A stretch of DNA of 64,000 nt from contig BGOS01000004.1 in the NCBI GenBank assembly GCA_003569365.1, positions 154,271 through 218,270 on the forward strand, in the 5' to 3' direction. This document shows positions 1 to 9,239 of this stretch, piece by piece (the first letter of the stretch is position 1; the number at the start of each line of letters is the position of its first letter). The notes below the pieces were generated by a model, which was given only the letters and a program-made list of their open reading frames with translations, did not search any database and was not told where the DNA came from. A program made the translations under genes and the position numbers. This DNA is from Anaerolineaceae bacterium. GTDB lineage: Bacteria > Chloroflexota > Anaerolineae > Anaerolineales > UBA11657.

Positions 1-700
1 GAATTGTGATCAGGCCTAGTGCCCCGGTAAAGAGCAGCCCGCCGATGACAATTAGCAGCACACCATTCGCCAGCTCAATGTAATGCATGTAGCGCCCCAT
101 GCGCCGGATGAGCTGCGATACACGCCCGACTGCCAGCGCCGCGGCCAGGAATGGCAGTCCCAGCCCGGCCGAGTAGGCGCATAACAAGAGCGTACCGTGC
201 TGCGCACTCTCGGCCGAAAATGCAAGCGTCATAATCGCACCGAGAATTGGACCGAGGCACGGCGACCAGCCCGCGGCAAAAAACATGCCCATGAAACCGG
301 AAGTGGCAAAGTTCAAGCCATCTGCAGCGCGTGCGTACTGCATGCGGGTGTCACGATATAAGAACGGGATGCGCAGCACACCCATCGTGTGCAAACCGAG
401 CACAATCACCACCACGCCGCCGGCTCTCGTCAAAACATCCCGCATGGAAAAGAGCACCTGGCCAAGTACGCTGGCGGCCGCGCCCAAAGATACAAAAACA
501 AAGCTAAAGCCAAGTACAAACGCGACGCCATGCAAAAACGTCTGCGCCCGATTGCCGTCAGTTTCTGTGCCAGTGGCAGTCACCGCGCGCCCGCCGAGAT
601 AGGTAATGTAGACCGGCACAAGTGAGAGCACGCACGGCGATAGGAACGACGCCATGCCTGCAACCAGCGCAAGTCCGTAGGTTAAGTTTGCAGAAGCCAA
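1..700 (-). CDS. ccdA: CcdA/DsbD-family thiol-disulfide transporter, C-terminus cut by window edge
   Basis: Polytopic membrane protein of the CcdA (cytochrome c biogenesis/DsbD beta) family, which moves reducing power across the membrane to extracytoplasmic thiol partners. The two family cysteine motifs are visible: LSPC near residue 23 and WSPCLGP in the second half, each at the start of a hydrophobic segment. The frame is open to base 1, so the last helices are missing. The start is taken as TTG at 700 because GTGGAG lies 8 nt upstream; the next in-frame ATG would remove the first helix. A promoter lies about 110 nt upstream. It follows the copper cluster on the same strand, which fits a role in thiol or copper-protein maturation (inference). 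Confidence 0.85.
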   Translation of the reverse strand, partial: MASANLTYGLALVAGMASFLSPCVLSLVPVYITYLGGRAVTATGTETDGNRAQTFLHGVAFVLGFSFVFVSLGAAASVLGQVLFSMRDVLTRAGGVVVIVLGLHTMGVLRIPFLYRDTRMQYARAADGLNFATSGFMGMFFAAGWSPCLGPILGAIMTLAFSAESAQHGTLLLCAYSAGLGLPFLAAALAVGRVSQLIRRMGRYMHYIELANGVLLIVIGGLLFTGALGLITI

Positions 701-815
701 TTAATTATCTCCACAGTGGCGGTGTTTGGACCGCTATGAAACAGAAGCGCATGCCTGAATTCCCAAATCAGTATCAATCAGCCGCCGGCGCTTGAGTGCA
801 TCCCTCTAAGCTGGG

Positions 816-845
816 ATTGTACGCCTTGCTGCGAGCCGTTGCCAA
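816..845 (-). promoter_or_regulatory. Sigma70-type promoter for the CcdA gene
   Basis: On the minus strand TTGGCA (845-840) and TACAAT (821-816) are separated by 18 nt. The predicted transcript has a leader of about 110 nt before the TTG start at 700. The 229-nt gap 701-929 holds no other gene that I can support. Confidence 0.55.
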
Positions 846-929
846 AACCTGTTCAAGCATGGCTCACCGCGAACTCCCAAACCATTCATCCACACTGGAA
901 AAAACAGCAGTGAATAATTTGGTGGGCGC

Positions 930-1982
930 CTAAGCCACTCCCGGCTCAATTTGTATGCGTGTACCGCCCGGCCAAGGCGAGTCCGCAAAGCCCGGCAAAT
1001 ATTTCACCTCTGGCAACGTCCACCGAAAGATCCAACGCGCTGCCTGTGGCGTGCAGTTGATACAGCCAGCGGAGCGCGGCACGCCAAAATGGTTGTGCCA
1101 AAACGCGCCATGCACCGCTGCGCCATCGCTGGAAAAAAAAGATGCGAACGGCACGCCAGGAATATCCCAACCCGCAGTGGCCGAACCACCCTGCATGTGG
1201 CGCGTCATGCGCTTGCTCCAAATTGGCGCGGTAATTACTGGCGTAGTTTGAGCTTCCACCCAACGCCCGTCTTTCACATAGTGCTTGCCAGTTGAAACCA
1301 GACAGCGAAATACTTCGTTCGCCCCCTCGAAAGCGGACAGTGACTGGTGGGCGAGGTTCACCACAATCAACTTTCCATCGGCATGCGGGGAGATCGGGGC
1401 AATATCGGCCGGCGTCAACGGGCGCAGAATATGAGCGGGCAGCCACAGCTTCACATCAGCGTCGTCCTTTACCCGCAGCCAATAGCTGCCGTCAGGCGCC
1501 TGTTGCACACCATGAACTTGGAACACCGCGGAGTAGTAAACCCGGTATGGAGTGGCCGCGCCCGGGCTGGGTTCACTGCGCGCATCGGCAAATGGCACCG
1601 TTACCTCGCCGTACAGGCCCTCCGCCGGCAGCGAGCGCAGCGGCTCATTCGGCTCGTTGCGCACAACCTGCATGGCGGTGGAATAGACGTAGCCGTTGGG
1701 CACCTCAAACCAAATGTGATTTGTGGCATTCATGCCCTTGCCCACAACTTCCCGCACGATTGGCACAACATCATCGCGCAGCACTTTGCCAGTAATGCGC
1801 CCGTCTTGCGTGGGGCGCGCACGCACAAATCCAAAGTCGATTGCCACCCGCCCAAAGCGCGCGCCGGTGCCCGGCGCTAATGCGGGCAGCGCACGCCGCA
1901 GTTCCAGTGGCGCAGCAGCAATGCCCACCACAGCCAGCGAAGCCAGCTTTAGAAAATCACGCCGCTGAAGCTTGCTCTGCAT
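930..1982 (-). CDS. Tat-exported L,D-transpeptidase (YkuD domain)
   Basis: Probable peptidoglycan cross-linking L,D-transpeptidase, or a protein-anchoring relative, acting outside the membrane. The N-terminus has a twin-arginine signal (RRDFLK followed by a hydrophobic stretch and an alanine-rich cleavage region). The middle (residues ~90-200) looks like an SH3-type wall-binding part. The YkuD catalytic motif is near the C-terminus: HG, then SAGCIN with the nucleophile at about Cys307. I start at 1982 (350 aa) because TATAAT ends 9 nt upstream, giving an essentially leaderless mRNA; an upstream in-frame ATG at 2006 lies on the other side of that -10 element. Substrate specificity cannot be read from sequence. 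Confidence 0.85.
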   Translation of the reverse strand: MQSKLQRRDFLKLASLAVVGIAAAPLELRRALPALAPGTGARFGRVAIDFGFVRARPTQDGRITGKVLRDDVVPIVREVVGKGMNATNHIWFEVPNGYVYSTAMQVVRNEPNEPLRSLPAEGLYGEVTVPFADARSEPSPGAATPYRVYYSAVFQVHGVQQAPDGSYWLRVKDDADVKLWLPAHILRPLTPADIAPISPHADGKLIVVNLAHQSLSAFEGANEVFRCLVSTGKHYVKDGRWVEAQTTPVITAPIWSKRMTRHMQGGSATAGWDIPGVPFASFFSSDGAAVHGAFWHNHFGVPRSAGCINCTPQAARWIFRWTLPEVKYLPGFADSPWPGGTRIQIEPGVA

Positions 1983-1991
1983 AACCGCTGA

Positions 1992-1997
1992 ATTATA
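1992..1997 (-). promoter_or_regulatory. -10 element, leaderless L,D-transpeptidase gene
   Basis: TATAAT on the minus strand with 9 nt between it and the ATG at 1982. There is no Shine-Dalgarno in the gap. Confidence 0.5.
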
Positions 1998-2030
1998 CAA
2001 GCCCACTCGCGGCCTGCCCCCACCTGAAAC

Positions 2031-4457
2031 TCACGCAAGGCGCACGCGCCTGAGCCGCAGGCTGTTTGCAACCACAAACAGCGAGCTAAATGCCATCGCG
2101 GCAGCTGCCAGCACCGGTTGCAGCAGTCCGGCAGCTGCCACCGGAATCAAAAGCGTGTTGTAAGCAAACGCCCAAAACAAGTTTTGCCGGATAGTGCGCA
2201 TTGTCGCGCGCGAGAGCAGGATGGCCCGCCCAATGCCCCGCAAGTCGCCGCTCATCAGCGTAATGTGTCCGGCCTCCAGCGCCACATCAGAGCCAGCCCC
2301 AATCGCCATGCCCACATCCGCCTGAGAGAGCGCGGGCGCATCGTTAATTCCATCCCCAACCATTGCCACTGGCGCAGCTTGTGGCAGCAGCTGCAGTTCC
2401 CGGATGGCTTCCAACTTTTGCGCGGGCAGCACCTCCGCCACCACCCGATCCACACCCAGCTCCTGCGCCAATGCGTTCGCAGTCCGGGCGTTGTCCCCAG
2501 TCAGCATCACAACCTTGATTTGCATTTTGCGCAGCGCAGCGATTGCAGCCTGCGCCTCGGGTTTAGCCGCATCAGCCACCGCCACCAAGCCGGCAGCAGC
2601 TCCATCGATGGATACAAAGATCACCGTCTTGGCTTGCTGCTCGAGCGCGACCGCCCGCGCATGCAGATGTTCAACATCAACCTGGCTGTCTGCCATCAAA
2701 CGGCGATTGCCGGCAAGCAAGCGGTTGCCATTTACAAGCGCAGATATTCCGCGCCCCACAAGCGCCACAAATTCGCCCGGCTCAAACAAGCTCAAGCCGC
2801 GCTCGGTGGCACCAGCCATCACGGCTTCGCCAAGCGGGTGCTCACTGCGCCGCTCCGCAGATGCCACGTGTTGCAAAAAGTCATCCGCCGACCAGCGTGC
2901 GCCATCCGCAATGTAAATATCCGTTACGGTTGGCCGGCCGCGCGTTAGCGTTCCAGTTTTGTCGAGCGCAACAGTACCCACCTTGCCGGCATGCTCCAGT
3001 GCTTCGCTGTTGCGAAACAAGATGCCAAGCTCTGCGCCACGCCCGGCCCCAACCATGATCGCAGTCGGCGTAGCGAGACCCAGTGCGCACGGGCACGCAA
3101 TCACCAGCACCGCCACCATGTTGATCAAAGCCCGGCTCACATCCCCGCCCACAAGATACCAACCCAAAAATGTTAGCAGCGCAAGCAGCACCACTGCCGG
3201 CACAAAAATACTTGAGACACGGTCTGCCAAAGCCTGCACGGGCGCCTTGCTATCTTGTGCAGCTTGCACCAGCCGCACGATGTTCGCCAACGCGGTCTCT
3301 GACCCAACCTTGGTTGCCCGGAACTTGAACGCGCCCTGCCGGTTGAGGGTGGCACCAAACACGCTGGCACCCACGTTCTTTTCCGCAGGCAATGATTCGC
3401 CGGTGAGCATCGACTCATCAACGGTGGAAGAACCTTCGACAATCAGACCGTCAACAGCGATGCTTTCGCCGGGACGCACGAGCACAATATCGCCGACCTG
3501 CACTGTGCCTGCCGGCACATCCACCTCAGCACCCGCCCGCACAAGGCGCGCCATTCGCGGCTGCAAAGCCAGCAGCCGGCGGATCACCGCAGAAGCGCGG
3601 CCTTTGGCACGCGCCTCCAGCAGCTTTCCCACGCCAATCAGCGTAATGATCATTGCCGCCGTTTCAAAATAGGTATGGTGTGGCACCCCCGCCCAACCCG
3701 CACTGCTGCCCACCAGCACCACAATGCTGTAAAAATAAGCCGTGGAGCTGCCCAGCACAATTAACACATCCATATTGGCTGCACTATTGCGCACGGACTT
3801 AAGCGCAGCAACATAGTGCGGCCAGCCCACATAAAATTGAACCGGGCTGGCCAACACGCCAAGCAGCAACGCAAACCATGGCGCGTGCCCGATGGCAGGC
3901 GGCAATAAAGCGAAATCATTGGCCATGGAAAGCAAAAACAACGGCACGGTGAAACCTGCGCCAACCAGCAGGCGCTGCGTGCGGCGCGCAGTCTCTGCGG
4001 CGCGCGCCCGATCCTCGCTGTCAGCGCTATCGCCATCCAAAGCGGCGACGGCAAAACCGAGGCGCTGCGCAGCACTGCGCATGTCTTCAAGCGCCACAAG
4101 CGTGGGAATGAACTCCACGCGCGCACTCTCTGCCGCAAAATTAATGGACGACTGGCGCATGCCGGGCAACTGCGCCCATGCCCGGGCAAGCGCCCGCGCG
4201 TCGTTGTCGTCCACCAAACCGTGCACAGCAAGCTGCTGCACAGTTGTGGCCACGCCATAGCCAATCCGTTCCAGCTTGGCGATCAGATCAACCGCTTGCA
4301 CCTGGCTGCCATCAAATGCAAATGTGGCACGTTCGCTGGCAAGATTTACAGTGGCGGACTGCACTCCGTCAACCCGCTTTAGACTGCGCTCAATCGTTAC
4401 TGCGCAATTCGCACATGTCATGCCCGTAATGGGCAGCACCAGATGCTCGGTAGCCAT
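2031..4457 (-). CDS. copA: Copper-exporting P1B-type ATPase
   Basis: Pumps Cu(I) out of the cytoplasm using ATP. Domains in order: an HMA metal-binding domain with GMTCANC (residues ~13-19), a second HMA-like domain (~80-145) whose CxxC is replaced by VDDND, then transmembrane segments. The actuator loop has TGES, the channel helix CPC, the phosphorylation site DKTGTLT, the P1B motif SEHPLGEA, and the hinge [11 protein letters not shown]. The length of 808 aa is normal for a two-HMA CopA. It lies 29 nt downstream of copZ in the same direction and is very probably co-transcribed with csoR. The degenerate second metal-binding domain is unusual. Confidence 0.97.
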   Translation of the reverse strand: MATEHLVLPITGMTCANCAVTIERSLKRVDGVQSATVNLASERATFAFDGSQVQAVDLIAKLERIGYGVATTVQQLAVHGLVDDNDARALARAWAQLPGMRQSSINFAAESARVEFIPTLVALEDMRSAAQRLGFAVAALDGDSADSEDRARAAETARRTQRLLVGAGFTVPLFLLSMANDFALLPPAIGHAPWFALLLGVLASPVQFYVGWPHYVAALKSVRNSAANMDVLIVLGSSTAYFYSIVVLVGSSAGWAGVPHHTYFETAAMIITLIGVGKLLEARAKGRASAVIRRLLALQPRMARLVRAGAEVDVPAGTVQVGDIVLVRPGESIAVDGLIVEGSSTVDESMLTGESLPAEKNVGASVFGATLNRQGAFKFRATKVGSETALANIVRLVQAAQDSKAPVQALADRVSSIFVPAVVLLALLTFLGWYLVGGDVSRALINMVAVLVIACPCALGLATPTAIMVGAGRGAELGILFRNSEALEHAGKVGTVALDKTGTLTRGRPTVTDIYIADGARWSADDFLQHVASAERRSEHPLGEAVMAGATERGLSLFEPGEFVALVGRGISALVNGNRLLAGNRRLMADSQVDVEHLHARAVALEQQAKTVIFVSIDGAAAGLVAVADAAKPEAQAAIAALRKMQIKVVMLTGDNARTANALAQELGVDRVVAEVLPAQKLEAIRELQLLPQAAPVAMVGDGINDAPALSQADVGMAIGAGSDVALEAGHITLMSGDLRGIGRAILLSRATMRTIRQNLFWAFAYNTLLIPVAAAGLLQPVLAAAAMAFSSLFVVANSLRLRRVRLA

Positions 4458-4486
4458 CTTCCGCAGTACTTACAAACCGCAGCAGA

Positions 4487-4693
4487 CTACACAGCTACCG
4501 GATACCCAATTTCTTGCAGCAAACCATGAATTTTCAGAAGCGTGGCTGGAGTTTCAAACTCAACAGTCAACTGCTTGAGATCCACATCCACGGTAGCCTT
4601 GGAAATGCCAGCCAACTCAGAAACCTCGCGCTCCACTGTCAGCTTGCAGTGCCCACATGATATTGCCGGGATAGTCATTTGATTTGTATTCAT
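4487..4693 (-). CDS. copZ: CopZ-type copper chaperone (HMA domain)
   Basis: Small cytoplasmic copper carrier, 68 aa, a single HMA fold with the metal-binding site SCGHC (canonical GMxCxxC with GM replaced by AIS). It is expected to deliver Cu(I) to CopA, encoded just downstream. Two in-frame ATGs exist; I choose 4693 because GGAG lies 6 nt upstream of it and inside the longer alternative (4705). Confidence 0.92.
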   Translation of the reverse strand: MNTNQMTIPAISCGHCKLTVEREVSELAGISKATVDVDLKQLTVEFETPATLLKIHGLLQEIGYPVAV

Positions 4694-4743
4694 TTTACGC
4701 TCCATGAAATAAACAAAAATTGTAGAGTGAACCCAGTCCGCTG

Positions 4744-5187
4744 CTACTGCACAACCAGTGTCCCATGCATGCCCGCTTGCTCATGCCCTTCGGTAGAGCA
4801 AAAGAATTCATAGCGCCCCGCCCTAAGCGGTGTAAATTCCGCCACAGCCCGCTCGCCCGGCATTGCCATTACATGCAACTGTGGCGCTGTACCAGTAGCT
4901 TGCCCATGCTCATGCGTAACCATACCGCCCTCCACATATTTGAAACCGCTGATCTTGATTTCGCCAATATTGAAATCATGTTCAAGCGCGCCTGCGTTGA
5001 GAAATGTCATGCGCACTGGCTGACCCGCTACTGCGCGCAGCTCAACCACCGAGTACGCCATATCGGAGGCTTCAAGCGAAATTTGAAGCGGCGGCGCACT
5101 GCAGCCCGCAATCAAACCCGCAAAAACGCCGCCGAGCAGCAGAAAATAAATTCGCAGTGATCTAACGCGCACCAATTCGGTAAACAT
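4744..5187 (-). CDS. Cupredoxin-domain lipoprotein
   Basis: Extracytoplasmic blue-copper-like lipoprotein of 147 aa. A hydrophobic signal ends in the lipobox LIAGC (lipidated Cys29). The C-terminal cupredoxin domain shows the type 1 copper ligands: His in EHDFNIG, then CSTEGHEQAGM supplying Cys, His and Met. It could bind or buffer copper at the cell surface, or act as an electron carrier. The start overlaps the csoR end by 26 nt and is supported by AAGGAG 7 nt upstream, so translation is probably coupled to csoR. Confidence 0.9.
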   Translation of the reverse strand: MFTELVRVRSLRIYFLLLGGVFAGLIAGCSAPPLQISLEASDMAYSVVELRAVAGQPVRMTFLNAGALEHDFNIGEIKISGFKYVEGGMVTHEHGQATGTAPQLHVMAMPGERAVAEFTPLRAGRYEFFCSTEGHEQAGMHGTLVVQ

Positions 5188-5437
5188 CCACGATCTCCTT
5201 AATCACCCGCGCCCGCTCTGACTGTTTCGTACCCCGAATCGCAGTCGTGACACAGGTTTGCATATGGTTCGCCAGCACCGCTTCGCTCAGTTTTGCCAGC
5301 GCCGACTGTACCGCTTGCACCTGTTTGATGACATCGATGCAATAAGCGTCCTCATCAAGCATGCGCTCCACGCTGCGCATGTGGCCGCCAATGCTCTTGG
5401 CGCGGTGCAGCAAAGTTTGTTTTGGGTGTGTCTTCAT
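5162..5437 (-). CDS. csoR: CsoR-family copper-sensing repressor
   Basis: All-helical DUF156/CsoR repressor of about 91 aa. The Cu(I)-binding Cys-His-Cys set is present: Cys in DAYCID, then His and Cys in ANHMQTC 25 and 29 residues later, matching the x-C-H-C pattern of copper sensors rather than the nickel or formaldehyde sensors. In this family Cu(I) binding releases DNA. It is the first gene of a csoR-cupredoxin-copZ-copA run, and a GC-rich operator-like palindrome lies just upstream. The start at 5437 is preceded by GGAG at 6 nt; an upstream ATG (5458) would sit inside the operator. Confidence 0.93.
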   Translation of the reverse strand: MKTHPKQTLLHRAKSIGGHMRSVERMLDEDAYCIDVIKQVQAVQSALAKLSEAVLANHMQTCVTTAIRGTKQSERARVIKEIVDVYRIGAR

Positions 5438-5450
5438 AATTTCTCCAGCC

Positions 5451-5475
5451 CACCCCATCCGGGGAGGGGTCAGGT
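5451..5475 (-). promoter_or_regulatory. Putative CsoR operator
   Basis: The plus strand reads CACCCCATCC followed by GGGGAGGGGT, an interrupted palindrome of C and G tracts like the operators known for CsoR/RcnR proteins. It lies 13-38 nt upstream of the csoR start, between any promoter and the gene, so binding would autoregulate the copper operon. Confidence 0.55.
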
Positions 5476-5511
5476 CATTGCAAGCTTACCGCGGACGGCA
5501 GCTATCGTCAA

Positions 5512-6792
5512 CTAACGTTGCAGTAAAAGGCGGTCAAGCAGCGCGAGCTCCCCGGCGGCGTCATGGATCTCTCCATCCAGCCAGGCATCGCGCAGGCGCG
5601 CAAGCACTTTGGCATACTGCGGGCCAGCTGCCAATCCGCGGGCGCGCAACACATGCCCGGTCACCAACGGTTTGATGTAGCGCAGATCATTCCGGTAGCG
5701 TTGAAGATTCGTGCGCACTTGCTCATCCTGCGCCGCAATCACAAGTGCAGCCAGCGCCCAGTCCTGGACACCCGCGAGCACCGAAACAATTTCACTGCTA
5801 GCCAGCTTGCGCCCCAAGTTGCGCTGTGCACCCAGTTGCTGCGCCTGCTGCAATGCAGCCGTGAGGCGCACGGGCAAGCGCAAGCGCTGCGCCACCAACC
5901 GCGATTCTGCAGCCGGCAACCGATACAGCCACAACAGCCAAAGTACCTCTGCCGCTGCGCCAGCAGCTTCAGCAGCGATTAGCTTGTCCGCGAGCCAGGC
6001 ATCAGCAGTATTGGCCAAGGCCGGGTGAATCGCAGCCAGCAAACTAAAGCCATTCAGGCGCGTCAGAACATTTGCTGAATGCTTCTCTTCAAATACAAGC
6101 TGCAGTTCGTGGCGGAGGCGGTCGCCGCTGAGCGCCGCAACATGCGCGCGCGCTGGCTCAATCAGCTGCAGCGTGGCAGGTGCAAGTTCGCAACCCAACC
6201 GTTCCGCGAAGCGCACCGCACGCAGCATGCGCGTCGGATCGTCCTCAAAGCTACGCGGATGCAAGACATTTATCAAACCTTGTTGCAAGTCGGCAGCCCC
6301 GCCACAGAAATCGAGCGTAATGCCCGCGCGCTCCGCATCCAGGCAAATCGCCAGCGTATTTATCGTAAAGTCGCGCCGCAGCAAATCGTCTCGAATAGCT
6401 GCCCGCTTGACCACGGGCAGTGCAGCTGGTCGGGCATAACTTTCGCTCCGCGCCATTACAAAATCAAGCACGGTCCAACCGCAGGCAGTTGCAAGTTCGC
6501 GCGGCAGACGCCACTTGGCGGTGCCAAAGCGCCGATGTGGCGTTACGCGCCCGCCCAGTCGCGAGAAAACCGTCTGCGTAAATCCAATCGCGTCGCCCTC
6601 GACCACGAGATCAACCTCGCGCACGGCGCCACCAAGCAGCAAATCCCGCACAAACCCGCCAACAATGTACAGCCCAACTCCCGACTCAGTGCCGAGCGTG
6701 GCAATCTCCCGCACCAATGTACGCTGCGCAGCATTCAATGCCGCATGCATTTGCTCACGAAGATTTAGTTGTGCCGGCAAAGTGGAGCTCAT
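5512..6792 (-). CDS. CCA tRNA nucleotidyltransferase / poly(A) polymerase family
   Basis: Class II nucleotidyltransferase of 426 aa that adds CCA or A to tRNA 3' ends. The N-terminal head has the family signature GGFVRDLLLGG followed by REVDLVVEGDA, then the conserved FTINTLAI and DPTRMLRAVRFAERLG blocks that bind NTP and the tRNA end. The C-terminal half is helical and divergent, with no HD motif that I can see. The first metal-binding acidic position, normally Asp in DxD, is Glu here (EVD). Whether it is a full CCA-adding, A-adding or CC-adding enzyme cannot be told from sequence. Confidence 0.9.
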   Translation of the reverse strand: MSSTLPAQLNLREQMHAALNAAQRTLVREIATLGTESGVGLYIVGGFVRDLLLGGAVREVDLVVEGDAIGFTQTVFSRLGGRVTPHRRFGTAKWRLPRELATACGWTVLDFVMARSESYARPAALPVVKRAAIRDDLLRRDFTINTLAICLDAERAGITLDFCGGAADLQQGLINVLHPRSFEDDPTRMLRAVRFAERLGCELAPATLQLIEPARAHVAALSGDRLRHELQLVFEEKHSANVLTRLNGFSLLAAIHPALANTADAWLADKLIAAEAAGAAAEVLWLLWLYRLPAAESRLVAQRLRLPVRLTAALQQAQQLGAQRNLGRKLASSEIVSVLAGVQDWALAALVIAAQDEQVRTNLQRYRNDLRYIKPLVTGHVLRARGLAAGPQYAKVLARLRDAWLDGEIHDAAGELALLDRLLLQR

Positions 6793-6980
6793 TGAAGTGG
6801 GCTTCGCATCAGATTAACAACGACCCGCAATGGCACTTGATGCCATGCCAAGTTTTGGGAAACGACACTCAGATACTAGGGTCGCCGTTCAACCCACGGG
6901 CCATTGCGAACCACACAGAAATCGATTACGACGGGTGGGAGCGAAGTTATTCGGGCGGAAGCGAAAGCGATCTGAACTAG

Positions 6981-7343
6981 CTATCCCATGCGGGGAACGA
7001 TTAGAATGACACCTATCAGCAACGCCAATGTCAGCACCAGCATTCCAGCAATTGCCAAAATCCGCAACACCGGAGAGCGTCTGCCACCACTGCGCCTGAC
7101 AGGTGCCCCGGCCTGCTCGAGACCACCAGCAGCCAAGATCCCCGGCACTTCATGAGTATCGCCACACTCCTCACACTCCAAGATTTCACGCCGCAGCCGC
7201 CGCGCAACCGGCACGCCCAATACCGTGACGCAGTCAGCCTCTTGGAAAACTTTGTGTTTTGTCAGTGAGAGACAATTGGGGCAGATCAGCAGACGCGGCG
7301 CGCCAGTAAACCGAAGCGCAGCCGTCTCCAATATCGTCTTCAC
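6981..7343 (-). CDS. Zinc-ribbon membrane protein, function unknown
   Basis: 120-aa protein with two CxxC knuckles (CPNC and CEEC, ~33 residues apart) forming a probable zinc ribbon, then an Arg/Gly-rich linker and one C-terminal transmembrane helix, so the ribbon probably faces the cytoplasm. GTG at 7343 is chosen because TATACT lies 6 nt upstream; the longer ATG frame (7406) would begin upstream of this promoter. I recognise no named family. It stands alone, in the same direction as its neighbours. Confidence 0.65.
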   Translation of the reverse strand: MKTILETAALRFTGAPRLLICPNCLSLTKHKVFQEADCVTVLGVPVARRLRREILECEECGDTHEVPGILAAGGLEQAGAPVRRSGGRRSPVLRILAIAGMLVLTLALLIGVILIVPRMG

Positions 7344-7349
7344 CCTTCT

Positions 7350-7355
7350 AGTATA
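7350..7355 (-). promoter_or_regulatory. -10 element, leaderless zinc-ribbon gene
   Basis: TATACT on the minus strand, 6 nt from GTG 7343. AGAAGG fills the gap but abuts the start, too close to act as a normal ribosome-binding site. Confidence 0.45.
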
Positions 7356-7430
7356 GCAGTTGAAGTTAGACTGCGTTTCTTTTGAACCTGCGGTTAGCGG
7401 CAGCACAAACCATGTGACCCCGTCAGCCGC

Positions 7431-9188
7431 CTATACAGTCACAATATTCTGCTTCGCAGCTGCCAGCAATTCTCTGCGCAATGTTTTGCCCACCGCCGTC
7501 TTTGGCAGTTCGGCCACGAATGCAAACCGGCGCGCAACCTCGTACGGTGCCAAATGCTCGCCCTGAAACTGCACCAGCTCGGCCGGGGTGGCGCTTTGTC
7601 CCGCACGCAGCACAATCGCGGCCAGCAGCACTTCCACTCCATCCTGTTGCGGGTGTGGCATGCGCGTTACGCCCACCTCGCCCACAGCCGGATGGCTCGC
7701 AAGGACTTTTTCCACCGTGGTGGGATAAACATTAAAGCCGCCAATCAGCGCCATGTCTTTTTTTCTATCCACAATATAAAAGAAGCCCTCGGCATCCATA
7801 CGCGCAATATCTCCCGTGAACAACCACGGTGGACCGCCATCGTGCATGTCGCGCAACGCGATCGCCGTCTCATCTGGCAGGTTCAAGTAGCCCAGCATCA
7901 TGTTGGGGCTGCGGATGATCATTTCGCCCACTTCCCCCACTCTCAACTCCGTGCGCTCATCATCGAGGCTCACGATACGGCACTCAACATCCGGAAAGGG
8001 AACGCCAATCGACTGGTCCTTGCCCGGCCGGCTCATTGGGTTCCCGTGCGTGGCGGTCGGAGTCTCGCTCATGCCAAAACCTTCGCGCAGCGGCGCGCCC
8101 GAAAGCTCCTCAAACCGCAGCTTGACTGAAGGCGCCAGCGGTGCCGAGCCGCTGAAGCATGCCTTAAAGCAGCCAAGGTCCACAGCACGGCTGCTGACGC
8201 GCGGATTGAGGCTAATGGCATTGAACAGCGCGGGCACGCCGCAGAATACAGTGGGCCGCCACACCGCGATGTTGTCCACCACATCATCAATGTCACGCGC
8301 ATTGGGAACGAGGATTATGCAGCCGCCACTACTCGCGGCAAAAGCCAGCACTGCCACCATGCCATACACATGAAAGAACGGAATCGCGCCAAGCAGGCGC
8401 TCATCAGCGAGGTGCGCAGCCCCCAGCCAGCGCTGCATTGTATGCGTGTTAGCCACCAGCGCCCGGTGCGTTGCCATTGCGCCTTTGGCTACGCCGGTTG
8501 TCCCGCCCGTGTACTGGTAAATGGCAACATCATGCCCGGCATCAATTACGGGCGGCTGAAAGGCAAGGTCCTTGCCATGGCGCAACAAATCCTGCAGCCA
8601 CAGGTCACCCGCAAGCAAACTGCCCAGGTAGTGGCCGCTCTTCTTTTCCCGCACAAGGCTAAACAACAAGCCCACTACCCGCGGCAGATATTCACGGATG
8701 CGCGTGGCGATTACGCGCTCTACTTTTGTTTGAGCTTGTATCCGCTTAAAGCCACTGTAAAAGGGCGTGAGGCAAATCAGAACACGCGCGCCGCAATCGT
8801 TCACTTGATGAACCATGCGGTCCGGCGGATACGTCGGGTTGATTGCAGCCACCACTCCGCCCACCTTGAGGATGGCATAGAATGCCACAATGAACTGCAC
8901 ACAATTGGGCAGGATCAGCGCCACCGCATCACCCTTGCGCACGCCCAGCTCTGTAAGGGCTGCCGCCAGCTGTCCACTCGCAGAGTTAATTTGCGACCAA
9001 GTTAATTCTGCACCCAACCGGCCGGCCACCGGAACGCGCCCCGACGTAATGCAGGCAACCTTGTCCGCATGCTTTATCGCAGTCTGCTCCAATTGAACAT
9101 GCAGGCATTCCGGGGGATATGGCTCCAGCGATGCACCAAGACCAGCATCGTAGACCTTAATCCACGGGCGTGACAAAAAATCAGCCAT
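7431..9188 (-). CDS. Long-chain fatty-acid-CoA ligase (AMP-binding family)
   Basis: ATP-dependent acyl-CoA synthetase, 585 aa, the usual length. The AMP-binding signature YTGGTTGVAKGA is near residue 210; the adenylation motifs GFGMSETPT and LFTGDIARMD and the C-terminal lysine region PKTAVGKTLRRE are all visible. It activates fatty acids for degradation or lipid synthesis. The reading frame runs upstream to 9440, but ATG 9188 is preceded by GGAGG at the right spacing and begins at the family-typical N-terminus. It is divergent from the GT39 gene at 9240. An acyl-CoA dehydrogenase (32.5 kb) elsewhere in the window fits fatty-acid use. Confidence 0.93.
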   Translation of the reverse strand: MADFLSRPWIKVYDAGLGASLEPYPPECLHVQLEQTAIKHADKVACITSGRVPVAGRLGAELTWSQINSASGQLAAALTELGVRKGDAVALILPNCVQFIVAFYAILKVGGVVAAINPTYPPDRMVHQVNDCGARVLICLTPFYSGFKRIQAQTKVERVIATRIREYLPRVVGLLFSLVREKKSGHYLGSLLAGDLWLQDLLRHGKDLAFQPPVIDAGHDVAIYQYTGGTTGVAKGAMATHRALVANTHTMQRWLGAAHLADERLLGAIPFFHVYGMVAVLAFAASSGGCIILVPNARDIDDVVDNIAVWRPTVFCGVPALFNAISLNPRVSSRAVDLGCFKACFSGSAPLAPSVKLRFEELSGAPLREGFGMSETPTATHGNPMSRPGKDQSIGVPFPDVECRIVSLDDERTELRVGEVGEMIIRSPNMMLGYLNLPDETAIALRDMHDGGPPWLFTGDIARMDAEGFFYIVDRKKDMALIGGFNVYPTTVEKVLASHPAVGEVGVTRMPHPQQDGVEVLLAAIVLRAGQSATPAELVQFQGEHLAPYEVARRFAFVAELPKTAVGKTLRRELLAAAKQNIVTV

Positions 9189-9239
9189 GGCTCTGCCTCC
9201 GCTATTACTAAATGCGCGCGCGCCGGCGCAGGTCATACT

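Noticed and set aside
285..625. Plus-strand frames across the left edge
   Set aside because: They are shadows of the CcdA-type gene, whose membrane and Cys motifs are on the minus strand.
2031..5437. Copper cluster as a mobile resistance island
   Set aside because: No transposase, integrase or flanking repeats; composition matches the rest of the window.
5451..5475. GC palindrome before csoR read as a terminator of the upstream CCA gene
   Set aside because: No T tract follows it on the minus strand and its form and position match a CsoR operator better.
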